Translations under genes and position numbers: made by a program
Notes under the pieces: generated by a model
Seen by the model: only the letters and a program-made list of their open reading frames with translations
Told to the model about the DNA's origin: nothing
Database searches by the model: none
Shown here: positions 37,482-48,098 of the stretch, one piece after another
Position numbering within the stretch: position 1 is the first letter of the stretch
How the letters are laid out: every line of letters starts with the position of its first letter
Source: Chelatococcus reniformis
GTDB taxonomy: Bacteria > Pseudomonadota > Alphaproteobacteria > Rhizobiales > Beijerinckiaceae
Direction: 5' to 3'
Assembly: GCF_014640075.1 (NCBI RefSeq)
Contig: NZ_BMGG01000006.1
Span: forward strand, 228,175-292,174
Length of the DNA: 64,000 bases

Positions 37482-37664
37482 CCCGTCGTACGCCTCACAC
37501 GCCTCGGCCCTGATGGGGCACGACCGCCCGGCTGCCCCTCACCTGCCAAGCCTCCGGGCAGGACCGCTCGCGCATGATCCCAACAAATGGACACCGGCTT
37601 TGGACCAAGCTCACCCTCGAACAAAGACTTAGTGCGGGATGCTGCAACGAAGAGTCATCCCGCT

Positions 37665-38735
37665 CTAGAACGACAGCTCATCTGCTCCGAGCGGCGCGAA
37701 ATAGGCCTCGATGTCGGCGGGGCTCACCTGATCGAGCTCGCCGGGCTGCCATTTCGGTGCCTGGTCCTTGTCGACGATGACGGCGCGCACGCCCTCGTAG
37801 AAGTCATGGCCCTGAGCAATCCGGGAGACGATCCGGTATTCGAGCTGCATCGCCTCGCGGAAGCCGATGCCACGGCCGCGGCGCATCTGCGCGAGCGTCA
37901 GCGCCAGGCTGGTCGGAGACTTCGTCCGGATCGTGCCGGCCGTCTTGGCGGCGAACGGCGAACCGGGCGCCGCCTCGTCGAGGCGCGCCAGAATCTCCGC
38001 CACCGTCGGCGCACTGAAGCAGTGATCGATGAGATCCTGCTCGGCCATCAGCGGTGAGTTCTTCGGTTCGGCGTCGAGACCCTCCAGCACGCTCGCCACC
38101 GGCTCGCCGGCGATGAGCTTGTCCCGTAGCAGAGCGAGGTCCCCCGACGCCGTCGCGTGAGTGGCGAGCCCAAGAGCCAGCGACTCGGCCTGGCCGACCC
38201 GGTCGCCGGTCAGCGCCAGGCACGTGCCGATCTCGCCCGGCAGGCGCGGCAGCACGTAGGTGGCGCCGACGTCGGGAAAGAAGCCGATACCGACCTCGGG
38301 CATGGCAAAGGTGAAGCGCTCACCGGCCACCCGGTGACTGCCGTGAACCGAAACGCCGAAGCCGCCGCCCATCACGATGCCCTCGACGAGCGCCACGTAG
38401 GGCTTACCGTACTCCTTGATGCGGACGTTGAGCTGGTACTCCTCGCGCCAGAACGTCAGCGCGTCGGCGCCGCGGCCGCTGCGACCCTGCTCGTACAGCG
38501 TGCGGATGTCGCCGCCGGCGCAGAAGGCGCGATCGCCGGCGCCAACCACGACCACGTGCTTGACCTGATCGTCGTGCTCCCAGGCGTCGAGCGCCGCACG
38601 CAGGCCACGCACCATGCCGAGCGTCAGGGCGTTCAGCGCCTTGGGCCGATTCAGCACGACCACGCCGGCAGCTCCGCGGCGCTCGCAAAGAACCTCGTCG
38701 TTCTGGCGGATCTGGTTGTCTTGGCCGTTCTGCAC
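37665..38735 (-). CDS. 3-hydroxyisobutyryl-CoA hydrolase (crotonase fold)
   Basis: A 356-residue enzyme of the HIBCH family, which releases 3-hydroxyisobutyrate in valine degradation. Crotonase oxyanion-hole motifs: AFCAGGDIRTLYEQGRSG near 70-87, VEGIVMGGGFGVSVHGSHRV near 118-136. The acidic catalytic region MPEVGIGFFPDVGATYVLPR (Glu147, Asp155) and the C-terminal extension with FYEGVRAVIVDKDQAPKW are HIBCH-type rather than plain enoyl-CoA hydratase. Start: GTG at 38735 fits the family length; an ATG at 38834 would add a non-conserved leader. Divergent from hemB. Confidence 0.88.
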   Translation of the reverse strand: MQNGQDNQIRQNDEVLCERRGAAGVVVLNRPKALNALTLGMVRGLRAALDAWEHDDQVKHVVVVGAGDRAFCAGGDIRTLYEQGRSGRGADALTFWREEYQLNVRIKEYGKPYVALVEGIVMGGGFGVSVHGSHRVAGERFTFAMPEVGIGFFPDVGATYVLPRLPGEIGTCLALTGDRVGQAESLALGLATHATASGDLALLRDKLIAGEPVASVLEGLDAEPKNSPLMAEQDLIDHCFSAPTVAEILARLDEAAPGSPFAAKTAGTIRTKSPTSLALTLAQMRRGRGIGFREAMQLEYRIVSRIAQGHDFYEGVRAVIVDKDQAPKWQPGELDQVSPADIEAYFAPLGADELSF

Positions 38736-38976
38736 GCCGCTCGTCCCTATCGTTTCGCCGCTGCTCTTCAATTGGGGCGGACTGTGGTGGCTCGCGGCGA
38801 CCACGTCAACGGCGCAGGTCCGCACGCCCAGCATGCGGTTCCCCGCGCAATAGGCCGCATGTTCACCCGAGGGGCGGAGGTGTAGCCGACGGTCGACAGG
38901 CTTGCGCCGGACCCATGGCCGCGCGAAACCTTCTACGAGAGGCCCGTGTTCGCGCTACATTCAGCGCAGAGCGTGA

Positions 38977-40540
<1,564 letters not shown>

Positions 40541-40621
40541 CCGACCTGGCACGCCCGACGTTGGCCTGAAGCATTGCATCCCTATATTGCGTCGATCGCG
40601 AATTGAAGGGCCCGCCTCGCC

Positions 40622-41080
40622 ATGTCCAACACCATGCCGCAGACCCTGCCGGAGCGGCCTTACCGCACCGACGGCGTTCTGGTGTCGCGCTTCTTCGCCT
40701 ACTTGATCGACCTCATCCTGATCGGTGTGTGGTGCCTGTTCCTGGGCTTCATCATCCTGGTCCTCGGCGTGGTCACCTTCGGCCTGGGGTGGGCGCTGTA
40801 TACGATCCTGATTCCGGGAGCCGGCATCCTCTACAGCATGATCACGGTAGGCGGCTCCAAGCAGGCGACCATCGGCATGCGCATGCTCGGCCTGCGGGTG
40901 ATCCGCCGCGACGGCGCGTTGGTCGATCCGGTCACCGCCGGTGCCCACGCGCTGTTCTTCTATGTGGCCGGGATTACCGGGCTGCTCCTGCTCATCGACA
41001 TCGTCGTCGGGCTGGTGGACAGCGACCGGCGCATGCTGCACGACCAGCTCGCCGGCGTGACCGTGGTTCGCTCCGCCTGA
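40622..41080 (+). CDS. RDD family membrane protein
   Basis: A 152-residue RDD-domain protein with three membrane helices (about 24-48, 52-78, 105-133). The family motif around VSRFFAYLIDLILIGVWCLF (R.AA.L.D) and the loop GGSKQATIGMRMLGLRVIRR are both visible, and the C-terminus has the LLHDQLAGVTVV-type ending (RRMLHDQLAGVTVVRS). Proposed transporters or regulators; role unknown. Follows the uncharacterised gene after 81 bp. Confidence 0.88.
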   Translation: MSNTMPQTLPERPYRTDGVLVSRFFAYLIDLILIGVWCLFLGFIILVLGVVTFGLGWALYTILIPGAGILYSMITVGGSKQATIGMRMLGLRVIRRDGALVDPVTAGAHALFFYVAGITGLLLLIDIVVGLVDSDRRMLHDQLAGVTVVRSA

Positions 41081-41212
41081 CGATATGCACAATGGACTTG
41101 AGAGCGTTCCGCTCGATGATATCGTTGCCGGTGGCGAGCGGCGAGCCCACGCGAATCCGCTTCGCCGACCGAGGCCGCCCGAAGCGGCGGCGCAACGGGG
41201 CTTGATCCGGGA

Positions 41213-41959
41213 TTGACGACCCAACCGCGCGACGCGCCGCAGTTCTATCTCACCGCGCCTTCAGCGTGCCCGTACCTCCCCAACCGCGAGGAGCGTAAGG
41301 TCTTCACGCACCTGGTCGGCAAGCGCGCTCCGGAAATCAACGACATTCTGAGCCACGGCGGCTTCCGCCGTTCGCAGACGATCGCCTACCGCCCCGCCTG
41401 CGAGGGCTGCCGCGCCTGCGTCTCGGTGCGCGTGATGGTGCCGGATTTCGTCGAAAGCGGCAGCTTCAGCCGCGTATTGCGCGCCAACGCCGACCTCGTC
41501 GGCGCCCTGGGGCAGCCGACACCGACGAGCGAGCAATACTCCCTGTTCCGCCGCTACCTGGACGCCCGCCATGCCGAGGGCGGCATGGCCGACATGACGG
41601 TGCTCGACTATGCGATGATGGTGGAGGACACGCACGTCACCACGCGCCTCATCGAGTACCGCCGCCGCGGCCCGGACTCGGCGATCACCGGGCGGGGTGC
41701 AGGCGACCTCCTCGCCGTCGCCCTCACCGACGTGCTCGGCGACGGGCTGTCGATGGTCTACTCCTTCTACGATCCGCAGGAGGAGCGGCGCAGCCTCGGC
41801 ACGTTCCTGATCCTGGACCATATCCGGCGCGCCCGCGCCCTCGACCTGCCCTACGTCTATCTCGGCTACTGGGTCGATGGCTCCAGGAAGATGGCCTACA
41901 AGGCGCGCTTCACGCCCCAGGAGCGGCTCACGCCCGAGGGTTGGGAGAGGTTCGGTTGA
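41213..41959 (+). CDS. bpt: Aspartate/glutamate leucyltransferase (Bpt)
   Basis: A 248-residue leucyl/phenylalanyl-type transferase that adds leucine to N-terminal Asp/Glu in the N-degron pathway. Conserved cysteines: Cys19 ([18 protein letters not shown]), and Cys63, Cys66 and Cys69 in the CEGCRAC cluster. Later motifs: [20 protein letters not shown], and [38 protein letters not shown]. The start is a TTG at 41213; no ATG precedes the first conserved strand ([14 protein letters not shown]). The stop overlaps the next gene. Confidence 0.92.
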   Translation: MTTQPRDAPQFYLTAPSACPYLPNREERKVFTHLVGKRAPEINDILSHGGFRRSQTIAYRPACEGCRACVSVRVMVPDFVESGSFSRVLRANADLVGALGQPTPTSEQYSLFRRYLDARHAEGGMADMTVLDYAMMVEDTHVTTRLIEYRRRGPDSAITGRGAGDLLAVALTDVLGDGLSMVYSFYDPQEERRSLGTFLILDHIRRARALDLPYVYLGYWVDGSRKMAYKARFTPQERLTPEGWERFG

Positions 41960-43005
41960 CGGCAGTCGCCACCCTGTCGCAGCCCGCTTCGTCCCCCGCC
42001 CTGTCGACCGCGCGATTGCCGATCGTGGATGCGGCACGCGGCGTCGCCATCGCGGCCATGGTCGTCTACCACGCGGCCTGGGACATCACGTTCTTCGACC
42101 TGGCGCCGGTCGACGCGGTCGGGTCGCCGTTCTGGCGCAACTTCGCCCACGCCATCGCCGCAAGCTTTCTGTTCCTCGTCGGTGTGGGCCTGGTCCTGGC
42201 GCAAGGCGACGCTCGGCGGCCGGGCGCGAGCCAGCCGCCGAGCGCGCTCCAACCGCAGCGCTGGCGTCGCTATCTTCGGCGGCTTGGAGTGATCGTGGCC
42301 GCAGCCTGCGCCGTGACGCTCGCCACCTGGATCGCGACTCCCGACCGCTTCATCTACTTCGGCATTCTGCATTGCATCGCCGCGGCGAGCGTTCTGGCCC
42401 TGCCGTTCCTGCGGGCGCCGGCGGCGCTGACCGCCCTCGTCGGCCTCGCGGTCATCATCCTGCCCTTCCGCTTCAGCTCGGCGCTGTTCGACCCGCCATG
42501 GCTCGCGTGGCTCGGGCTCGGCGCCACGGTGCCGAACACCAGCGACTACGTCCCGGTCTTTCCGTGGTTCGGGCCGGTGCTGATCGGCGTCGCCCTCGCC
42601 AAGGTGGCGCTGCCCCGGCTCACGGCGGGGCCGGCCGGCCGCTGGGCGCCCAGCGGCGCTGTCGGGCGCGTCCTGGCCTGGAGCGGGCGCCACAGCCTGG
42701 TCATCTACCTCACCCATCAGATCGTGCTGATGGGCATCTTCTGGACGCTCTTCCAGCTTGCCGGCCCGAACGCGACGGCCCAGGCCATGCGCATGCGCGA
42801 TTCCTGCATCGCCAGCTGCGTAGAGACCGAGGCCGATGCGGGACAATGCCGGCTCACCTGCGCCTGCACCATGCGGACGCTCAGGCGCGAGGGCTTGCTC
42901 GGCGGACTGGCCGCCGGCCGGATCGACGACGAGCAGCGGCCGCGCCTGTCGGCCATCGTTCGGCAGTGCCGGATCGTGGACCCACCCCTGCCCGGCCCGC
43001 GCTAA
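41956..43005 (+). CDS. DUF1624 heparan-alpha-glucosaminide acetyltransferase-like membrane protein
   Basis: A 349-residue polytopic protein of the DUF1624 family. [20 protein letters not shown] near 23-42 is the first helix with the conserved R..D..RG and H residues; [17 protein letters not shown] and [20 protein letters not shown] follow. About eight or nine helices. After the last helix a cysteine cluster (Cys284, Cys288, Cys298, Cys302, Cys304) appears. Start: TTG at 41956 overlaps the bpt stop (TTGA) and follows GGGAGAGG by five bases. Role unknown, possibly an acyl transferase. Stop TAA is the first part of a repeat. Confidence 0.85.
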   Translation: MTAVATLSQPASSPALSTARLPIVDAARGVAIAAMVVYHAAWDITFFDLAPVDAVGSPFWRNFAHAIAASFLFLVGVGLVLAQGDARRPGASQPPSALQPQRWRRYLRRLGVIVAAACAVTLATWIATPDRFIYFGILHCIAAASVLALPFLRAPAALTALVGLAVIILPFRFSSALFDPPWLAWLGLGATVPNTSDYVPVFPWFGPVLIGVALAKVALPRLTAGPAGRWAPSGAVGRVLAWSGRHSLVIYLTHQIVLMGIFWTLFQLAGPNATAQAMRMRDSCIASCVETEADAGQCRLTCACTMRTLRREGLLGGLAAGRIDDEQRPRLSAIVRQCRIVDPPLPGPR

Positions 43006-43117
43006 AGCGCTTCGCGATCGGGTGGAATCACCCAATCGCGAAGAAGCGCTCCAAATTCAAATGATTATGAGCATTTTTCTGGCATTGGATGGACTCATCC
43101 AATGCCAGAAATGCTCT
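43004..43117 (+). repeat. Two-hairpin intergenic element, copy 4 (complete)
   Basis: First hairpin: gcgcttcgcgatcgggtgg pairs with cacccaatcgcgaagaagcg. A spacer (ctccaaattcaaatgattat) follows. The second hairpin is gagcatttttctggcattgg then atgg/ac/tcatccaatgccagaaatgctc (43069-43116). It abuts the DUF1624 stop codon. This is the clearest full-length example. Confidence 0.9.
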
Positions 43118-43455
43118 CGGGCACTCCCAAGGGATGGGGCCTTCCCACCGTAGAGAAATGCTCCAACTCATTGAATCCTGGTGCTTCTCTTCTCTTGCGA
43201 TCGGGTAGTAGCCCGACCGCAAGCGGAGCTCTCGGGGCCCTGCGGCCGGCTGACATCTTGAGTCATGCCCCCGCCGCAAGTCTTTGTTTCAACACCTTTT
43301 CCAAAGGCTCGCGCCGGAGCGCGCCTGTCCTAGCGAATGATCGAGCTGTTCGGGGATGCTCTTTGAGCATCCGGCGATTGGATGGCGATCTCCAACAGCG
43401 CAGAAATGCCTCATGATCCTTTTGAATCTGGTGCGCTTCTTTTGTGCTTTAGACG
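43118..43455 (-). repeat. Degenerate two-hairpin repeat units (two copies)
   Basis: Two reverse-oriented, decayed units follow copy 4. One spans about 43118-43236, with gcgatcgggta / gcccgaccgc and the spacer-like tcattgaatcctgg. The other spans about 43340-43450, with gcgattggatggcgatctcc and gatccttttgaatctggtgc. The second is truncated next to the 103-bp element at 43456. No gene in this interval. Confidence 0.7.
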
Positions 43456-43560
43456 AGAGCGTTTTCGAGCGAAGTGGACGCCGGTTTCGCGTGAAGAAAA
43501 ACGCGACAAAACAAACAGATAGAGCATTTCGGCGATTCGAAGAAACGCGGAAATGCTCTA
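43456..43560 (+). repeat. 103-bp TA-ended intergenic element, copy C
   Basis: Plus strand begins agagcgttttcgagcgaa, and ends gaaacgcggaaatgctcta at 43560. The left end lacks the TA (GA instead). The right-end cta (43558-43560) is the TAG stop of the acyl-CoA dehydrogenase on the minus strand. Near-identical to 61281-61384 apart from small indels. Confidence 0.9.
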
Positions 43561-44754
43561 GAGGCCCAGCATCAGCTTGGCCATGATGTCGCGCTGCACC
43601 TCCGACGTGCCGCCGAAGATCGTGTAGGCGCGGCCGTCGAGGTACTCGGGCACCACCGGCAGTTCGTCCTCGGCGATCGGCGTCGGCTCGTTCAGCGCGT
43701 AAAGTGGCCGCGCCGGCTGCCACACCAGCGCGTCGTAGCCGATCACGTCGACACCGAGCTTGGTGATGGCCTGCTTGATCTCGCTGTTGCGCAGCTTGAG
43801 CATGGATGAGACGGCGCCCGGGTTCTGGCCCGTCTGCAGCGCCGACATGATGCGCAGCTCGGTCATCTCCAGGGCGTCGATATCGACCTCGATCTCGGAG
43901 ATTCGCGTGGCGATCGACGCCTCCTCGATCGGCCGGCCGACCTCGTCGGAGCCAGCCAGCGTCACCACTTGGCCGAGAGCCTTGCGCAGGCGCGCCGACG
44001 TGATGCCGCCGCCGCGCTCGAACTCGAGCAGGTACTTGCCATAGGTCCAGCCCATGCCCTCCTCGCCGATGCGGTTGGTCACCGGCACGCGCACGTCGTC
44101 GAAGAAGACCTGGTTCACCTCATGGTCGCCGCCGATGGTGATGATCGGCCGGATGGTGATGCCCGGCGACTTCATGTCGATCAGGATGAAGCTGATGCCG
44201 TCCTGCTTGCGCCCGCCGTCGCCGGTACGCACCAGCGCGAACATGCGGTTGGCGTAGTGCGCATGCGTCGTCCAGATCTTCGTGCCGTTGATGACGTACT
44301 CGTCGCCGTCTCGCACCGCACGCGTCTTCAGCGAGGCGAGGTCCGACCCGGAGCCCGGCTCGGAATAGCCCTGGCACCAATAGTCTTCGCCGGACAGGAT
44401 GCGCGGCAGATAGAAGGCCTTCTGCTCCGGCGTTCCGAACTTGATGATCACCGGCCCGACCATGCGCACGCCCATGGGCGACACGCCCGGCGTCCCCGCG
44501 GCGGCGCACTCGGTCTCGAAGATCCAGCGCTGGGCCGGCGTCCAGGTCGGCCCGCCGGCTTCCACCGGCCAGCCTGGTGCCACCCAGCCCTTGGCGGCCA
44601 GAGCCCGGTGCCACGGGCCGGAGATATCCGGCTCGTAGAACACCGAGGGCGTGAGCGCCGCCGCCCGCTTCAGGTCCGGCGTCAGATTGGCGGCGATGAA
44701 GTCGCGGACCTCCTGCTGGAAGGCGCGCTCCTCGGCGTTGAACGAAAAGTCCAT
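43558..44754 (-). CDS. Acyl-CoA dehydrogenase, catalytic-type subunit
   Basis: A 398-residue FAD enzyme of the FadE26/heteromeric type. FAD/substrate motif YSEPGSGSDLASLKTRAVRD at 130-149, then WTTHAHYANRMF. Glu246 in LLEFERGGG occupies the isovaleryl-CoA-type catalytic base position; the alternative MCAD position carries Gly (YTIFGGTSEVQRDIMAKLM). There is no TREQFG arm. GGAGGAACTC precedes the ATG at 44754. It is the third gene of a tight operon (crotonase, partner dehydrogenase, this gene); the gap to the partner is 16 bp. Stop TAG lies in a repeat. Confidence 0.9.
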   Translation of the reverse strand: MDFSFNAEERAFQQEVRDFIAANLTPDLKRAAALTPSVFYEPDISGPWHRALAAKGWVAPGWPVEAGGPTWTPAQRWIFETECAAAGTPGVSPMGVRMVGPVIIKFGTPEQKAFYLPRILSGEDYWCQGYSEPGSGSDLASLKTRAVRDGDEYVINGTKIWTTHAHYANRMFALVRTGDGGRKQDGISFILIDMKSPGITIRPIITIGGDHEVNQVFFDDVRVPVTNRIGEEGMGWTYGKYLLEFERGGGITSARLRKALGQVVTLAGSDEVGRPIEEASIATRISEIEVDIDALEMTELRIMSALQTGQNPGAVSSMLKLRNSEIKQAITKLGVDVIGYDALVWQPARPLYALNEPTPIAEDELPVVPEYLDGRAYTIFGGTSEVQRDIMAKLMLGL

Positions 44755-44770
44755 GAGTTCCTCCCCGCGG

Positions 44771-45925
44771 TCAGGCCGCGCGCGACGACAGGCGCCCGCT
44801 CGCCAGGGCATGGCGGCGCAGGTGGTGATCGACGTCGCCGAACAAGGCTTCGAAGGTAATGACGCGCTTGAGGTACGCGCCGATCTCCAGTTCCTCCGTC
44901 ACCCCCATGCCGCCGTGCAATTGCACCGCTTGCTCGGCCACGAAGCGAGCGCCGCGGCCGATCTTGATCTTGGCGCCAGAAATCGCGCGAATGCGCTCGG
45001 GATGCGGGGCGTCGGCGAATAGCGCGGCCCTGAGCGCCATGGAGCGCCCCTCCTCCACCGCGCTCGCCATATCGGCCAGGCGATGGCGCACCGCCTGATT
45101 GAATGCCAGGGGCTTGCCGAACTGCTCCCGCGTCTTGGTGTAGGCCGCGGTCGCCTCCAGCAGCGCCGCCATCATGCCGACGGCCTCGCTGCAAAGCGCT
45201 GCCAGCGCACGATCGACCGTCCGCTCGATGGCCGGCAGGGCGTCATCGGAACCGCCGAGCCGGACGACGTCAGGCACCCGAACCCCGTCCAGCTTGACGC
45301 TTGCCGCCCGCCCGCCGCCGAGTCGGTCATAGGGGGTGAGGCTAAGGCCGGCCGTCTGGCGCGGCACCACGAACAGCGCGATGCCCTCGGGCGTCCTGCG
45401 GTCGCCCGCCATCCGCGCCGAAACGATCAGATGATCGGCGCTCGGCGCGTCGAGGACCGCGATCTTGGTGCCGTCAAGCACCCAGTCGGCTCCGTCGCGG
45501 GCCGCGCGCGTGGCGATGTCGGCCAGATCGAAGCGCGCCTGGCGCTCGCTGTGGGCGAAGGCGAGCAGGGAGCGCCCGGCCGCGACCTCCGGCAGCACGG
45601 TGGCGCGCTGCTGCTCGGTGCCGAGGTCGGCCACCAGGCCGGCGCCAAGCACCACGGTCGACAGATAGGGCTCGGTGATCAGACCGCTGCCGAACGCTTC
45701 GGCCAGGATGCCCACCTCGACGGCACCGCCGCCGAGCCCCCCGTGGGCGTCGGGCAGCGGCAGCGCGAGCCAGCCGAGCTCGGCGAATTCCGCCCAGACG
45801 GCCCGGCTGAAGCCGTCCGGCTGGCCCGCCGCTTTGCGGCGGGCATCCGGGCTATAGGCCGTCCGCACGAAGCGTTCGGCGCTCTCGCGCAGCAGGCGCT
45901 GCTCCTCGGTGGCGGTGAGATCCAT
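44771..45925 (-). CDS. Acyl-CoA dehydrogenase, partner subunit
   Basis: A 384-residue acyl-CoA dehydrogenase homologue. It carries the KTREQFGKPLAFNQAVRHRL arm (about 264-283) and LHGGMGVTEELEIGAYLKR, but lacks the TEP.AGSD FAD motif (it reads FAHSERQARFDLADIATRAA) and has Asp238 where the IVD-type catalytic Glu would be. These features complement the neighbour gene, suggesting an alpha2beta2 enzyme like those in steroid side-chain degradation (inference). Start ATG at 45925 is 3 bp past the crotonase stop. Confidence 0.88.
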   Translation of the reverse strand: MDLTATEEQRLLRESAERFVRTAYSPDARRKAAGQPDGFSRAVWAEFAELGWLALPLPDAHGGLGGGAVEVGILAEAFGSGLITEPYLSTVVLGAGLVADLGTEQQRATVLPEVAAGRSLLAFAHSERQARFDLADIATRAARDGADWVLDGTKIAVLDAPSADHLIVSARMAGDRRTPEGIALFVVPRQTAGLSLTPYDRLGGGRAASVKLDGVRVPDVVRLGGSDDALPAIERTVDRALAALCSEAVGMMAALLEATAAYTKTREQFGKPLAFNQAVRHRLADMASAVEEGRSMALRAALFADAPHPERIRAISGAKIKIGRGARFVAEQAVQLHGGMGVTEELEIGAYLKRVITFEALFGDVDHHLRRHALASGRLSSRAA

Positions 45926-45927
45926 GA

Positions 45928-46776
45928 TCAGACGCTGGCCTTCTGCTTGACCGACGGGTGAAGACCGGCGGGATCGACGATCATCTTGAATTCCTGCAGG
46001 TTGTGGGCGTGGCAGAGGTGGTGCAGCGCGAACGCCTGATCGATGGCGCTCTGCTGACCCATGATGTCGAGGCTGCGGTTCACCGCCTCCTTGCTGAGCT
46101 TCAGAGCAAAGCTGGGCTTCGCGGCGATGCGGCCGGCCAGGTCGAGCACGAAGGCGGAAAGCTCTGCGCGCGGCACCACGTGGTTGACCATGCCGAGGCG
46201 GTGCGCCTCGTCCGCGCTCCAGGCATCGGCCGTGAACAGGAACTCCTTGGCCTTGCGCGCCCCGACTTCCCAGGGATGGACGAACCACTCGACGCCGCAC
46301 ACGCCCATGGCGACGACGGGATCGCAGAACTGGGCGTCGTCGCTCGCCACGATCATGTCCATGGCCCAGGCGAGCATCAACCCGCCGGCGATGCAGCGCC
46401 CCTGCACCTCGGCGATGGTCGGCTTGGGGAGATTGCGCCAGCGGCGCGTCATCTGCAGGTAGATCTCCTGCTCGCGCGCGAAGCGGCCGTGGGCGTTGGG
46501 CTCGTCGAAGCCGCCCCAGCCGAACACTGCCGGAAAGTCGACCCCCGCGTGGTCCTTGCCGCTGGCGCGCAGGTCGTGGCCCGCGGAGAAATGCGGCTCC
46601 GCACCGGCCAGGATGATGACCTTGACGCTGTCGTCGTAGGACGCGGCATCGAACGCGGCGTTGAGGTCATAGGTCATCTGAAGATTCTGCGCGTTGCGCG
46701 CGTCGGGCCGATTCATGACGATGCGCGCGACGTGCTCCGCCGGCCGCTCGACGAGAATGGTTTCGTAGCTGACCAT
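45928..46776 (-). CDS. Enoyl-CoA hydratase/isomerase family protein
   Basis: A 282-residue crotonase. Oxyanion-hole motifs HFSAGHDLRASGKDH near 62-76 and AEVQGRCIAGGLMLAWAMDM near 121-140. C-terminal KLSKEAVNRSLDIMGQQSAI is typical. It begins the operon with two acyl-CoA dehydrogenases and is separated by 2 bp from the next gene. GAGGAAAG precedes the ATG at 46776. Hydrates a 2-enoyl-CoA; the chain specificity is unknown. Confidence 0.9.
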   Translation of the reverse strand: MVSYETILVERPAEHVARIVMNRPDARNAQNLQMTYDLNAAFDAASYDDSVKVIILAGAEPHFSAGHDLRASGKDHAGVDFPAVFGWGGFDEPNAHGRFAREQEIYLQMTRRWRNLPKPTIAEVQGRCIAGGLMLAWAMDMIVASDDAQFCDPVVAMGVCGVEWFVHPWEVGARKAKEFLFTADAWSADEAHRLGMVNHVVPRAELSAFVLDLAGRIAAKPSFALKLSKEAVNRSLDIMGQQSAIDQAFALHHLCHAHNLQEFKMIVDPAGLHPSVKQKASV

Positions 46777-46975
46777 CGACTTTCCTCACCCGTTCGGATC
46801 ACGGCTCGTCTTGCGCGAGCCGCACCAAACAATCGTTAGATCGTCACCCCGCGCCCGTCTAGACGCGATCATCGTCCGTCTCGCGCGGGTGCGCTGGCCC
46901 TCGCCCCCCGCGCCGGCTACAAGCGGGCGGCAGCCGGCAGCGGGCGGCAGCCCCCTTCCCGGCGACAGATCCTCG

Positions 46976-47416
46976 ATGGCCCTTGACACCCCGATCTCAC
47001 GCGCCGGTCCTCATGCCGCGCTCGTCCTGACTCTGCTGACGCTGGCCGCCTGCCAGAGCGCGCCACGCAGCACGTTCGGCTATATGCAGGAGGTGAGGTC
47101 CGGCCGGATGGAGGTTGCCGGCGACTACAACACCGTGTCCGGCGACGGCGGGCGGAGCTGCCATCAGCAGCGCCTGCCGACGGTCACCATCGTCGAGCCG
47201 CCCCGCCACGGCACATTGAGCGTCGCCGCGGCGCCGAAGCCGTTGCGCGCGACGGGCCACTCACCTTTCTCCGGCTGCCACGGACAGACCTTCCTCAGCC
47301 AGGTCGTGCACTACCGGTCCGCGCCCGGCTACCGCGGCGACGATCGGGCCGTCTACCGGGTCCGCTACGTCGACGGTCAGAGCGACACCTACGAGAAGCT
47401 GTTCCGGGTGCGCTGA
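46976..47416 (+). CDS. Uncharacterised lipoprotein
   Basis: A 146-residue protein with a lipoprotein signal ending in LAAC (Cys near 27), so it is likely anchored in a membrane facing the periplasm. The ATG at 46976 was chosen to start the signal peptide. Mature sequence has strand-rich segments (SCHQQRLPTVTIVEPPRHGT, VHYRSAPGYRGDDRAVYRVR, YVDGQSDTYEKLF) suggesting an Ig-like or beta-sandwich fold; two cysteines (SC.., SGCHG) could form a disulfide. No family recognised. Divergent from the crotonase operon. Confidence 0.65.
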   Translation: MALDTPISRAGPHAALVLTLLTLAACQSAPRSTFGYMQEVRSGRMEVAGDYNTVSGDGGRSCHQQRLPTVTIVEPPRHGTLSVAAAPKPLRATGHSPFSGCHGQTFLSQVVHYRSAPGYRGDDRAVYRVRYVDGQSDTYEKLFRVR

Positions 47417-47437
47417 ACCGCCTCTCCTCGCGGATGA

Positions 47438-48028
47438 TCACAGCTGATCGGAACGTGCTCCAGGTTCGGCGCGCCGCGCCCGCCATTCGTCCCGCGTGAT
47501 CTCCCACATCTGCGCCGCGAGCCGGCCGCCGACGAAATCGCGCGGCTCGGTGCCCACGACGCGCATCCCGGCGCGCTCGGAGATGCGCCGCGAGGCCGTG
47601 TTGGCGATCGCCTTGGGCACCCGCAGCACGTCCTTGCCCAGAACGTCGAACCAGAAGCCGGTGACCGCCGCGACAGCTTCGGTCATCAGCCCTTGGCCCT
47701 GCCAGGCCGGATCGAGCCAGAAGCCGCGGTTGTCGTCGCCTTCATCGATGAGACCGATGACGCCGATCAGTTGGCCGGGCAGCGCCCGCGGCCTGATCGA
47801 CCAATGCCACTGCGTGCCCCGCTCGATCGCCGGCAGCAGTCCATCGCGGATGAAGACCAGCGCGCCGTCGGCCGGATAGGGCCACGGCACCTTGGCGGCG
47901 AGATAGCGGACGATCTCCCACTGTGGAAACACGGCTTGCACCGCGTCGGCATCGGTCAACTGGAGCGGACGCAGGACGAGGCGCTCGGTCGTGAGCAGCG
48001 GCGTGGTCACGGCGGATGGAGGCGACAT
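47438..48028 (-). CDS. GNAT family N-acetyltransferase (RimJ-like)
   Basis: A 196-residue acetyltransferase. The N-terminus LLTTERLVLRPLQLTDADAV is typical of RimJ/RimL-type GNATs, and the acetyl-CoA-binding region is NRGFWLDPAWQGQGLMTEAV. A later IANTASRRISERAGMRVVGT is motif B. The ATG at 48028 was chosen; the longer frame adds an unconserved leader. Convergent with the lipoprotein gene. Substrate could be a ribosomal protein or small molecule. Confidence 0.87.
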   Translation of the reverse strand: MSPPSAVTTPLLTTERLVLRPLQLTDADAVQAVFPQWEIVRYLAAKVPWPYPADGALVFIRDGLLPAIERGTQWHWSIRPRALPGQLIGVIGLIDEGDDNRGFWLDPAWQGQGLMTEAVAAVTGFWFDVLGKDVLRVPKAIANTASRRISERAGMRVVGTEPRDFVGGRLAAQMWEITRDEWRARRAEPGARSDQL

Positions 48029-48098
48029 CGTCCAAACATGCGCGTTCCGGACGCGTTTGGCACGTGCCGTCGGCTCGACGGCACGGCCGGTCAACGCG

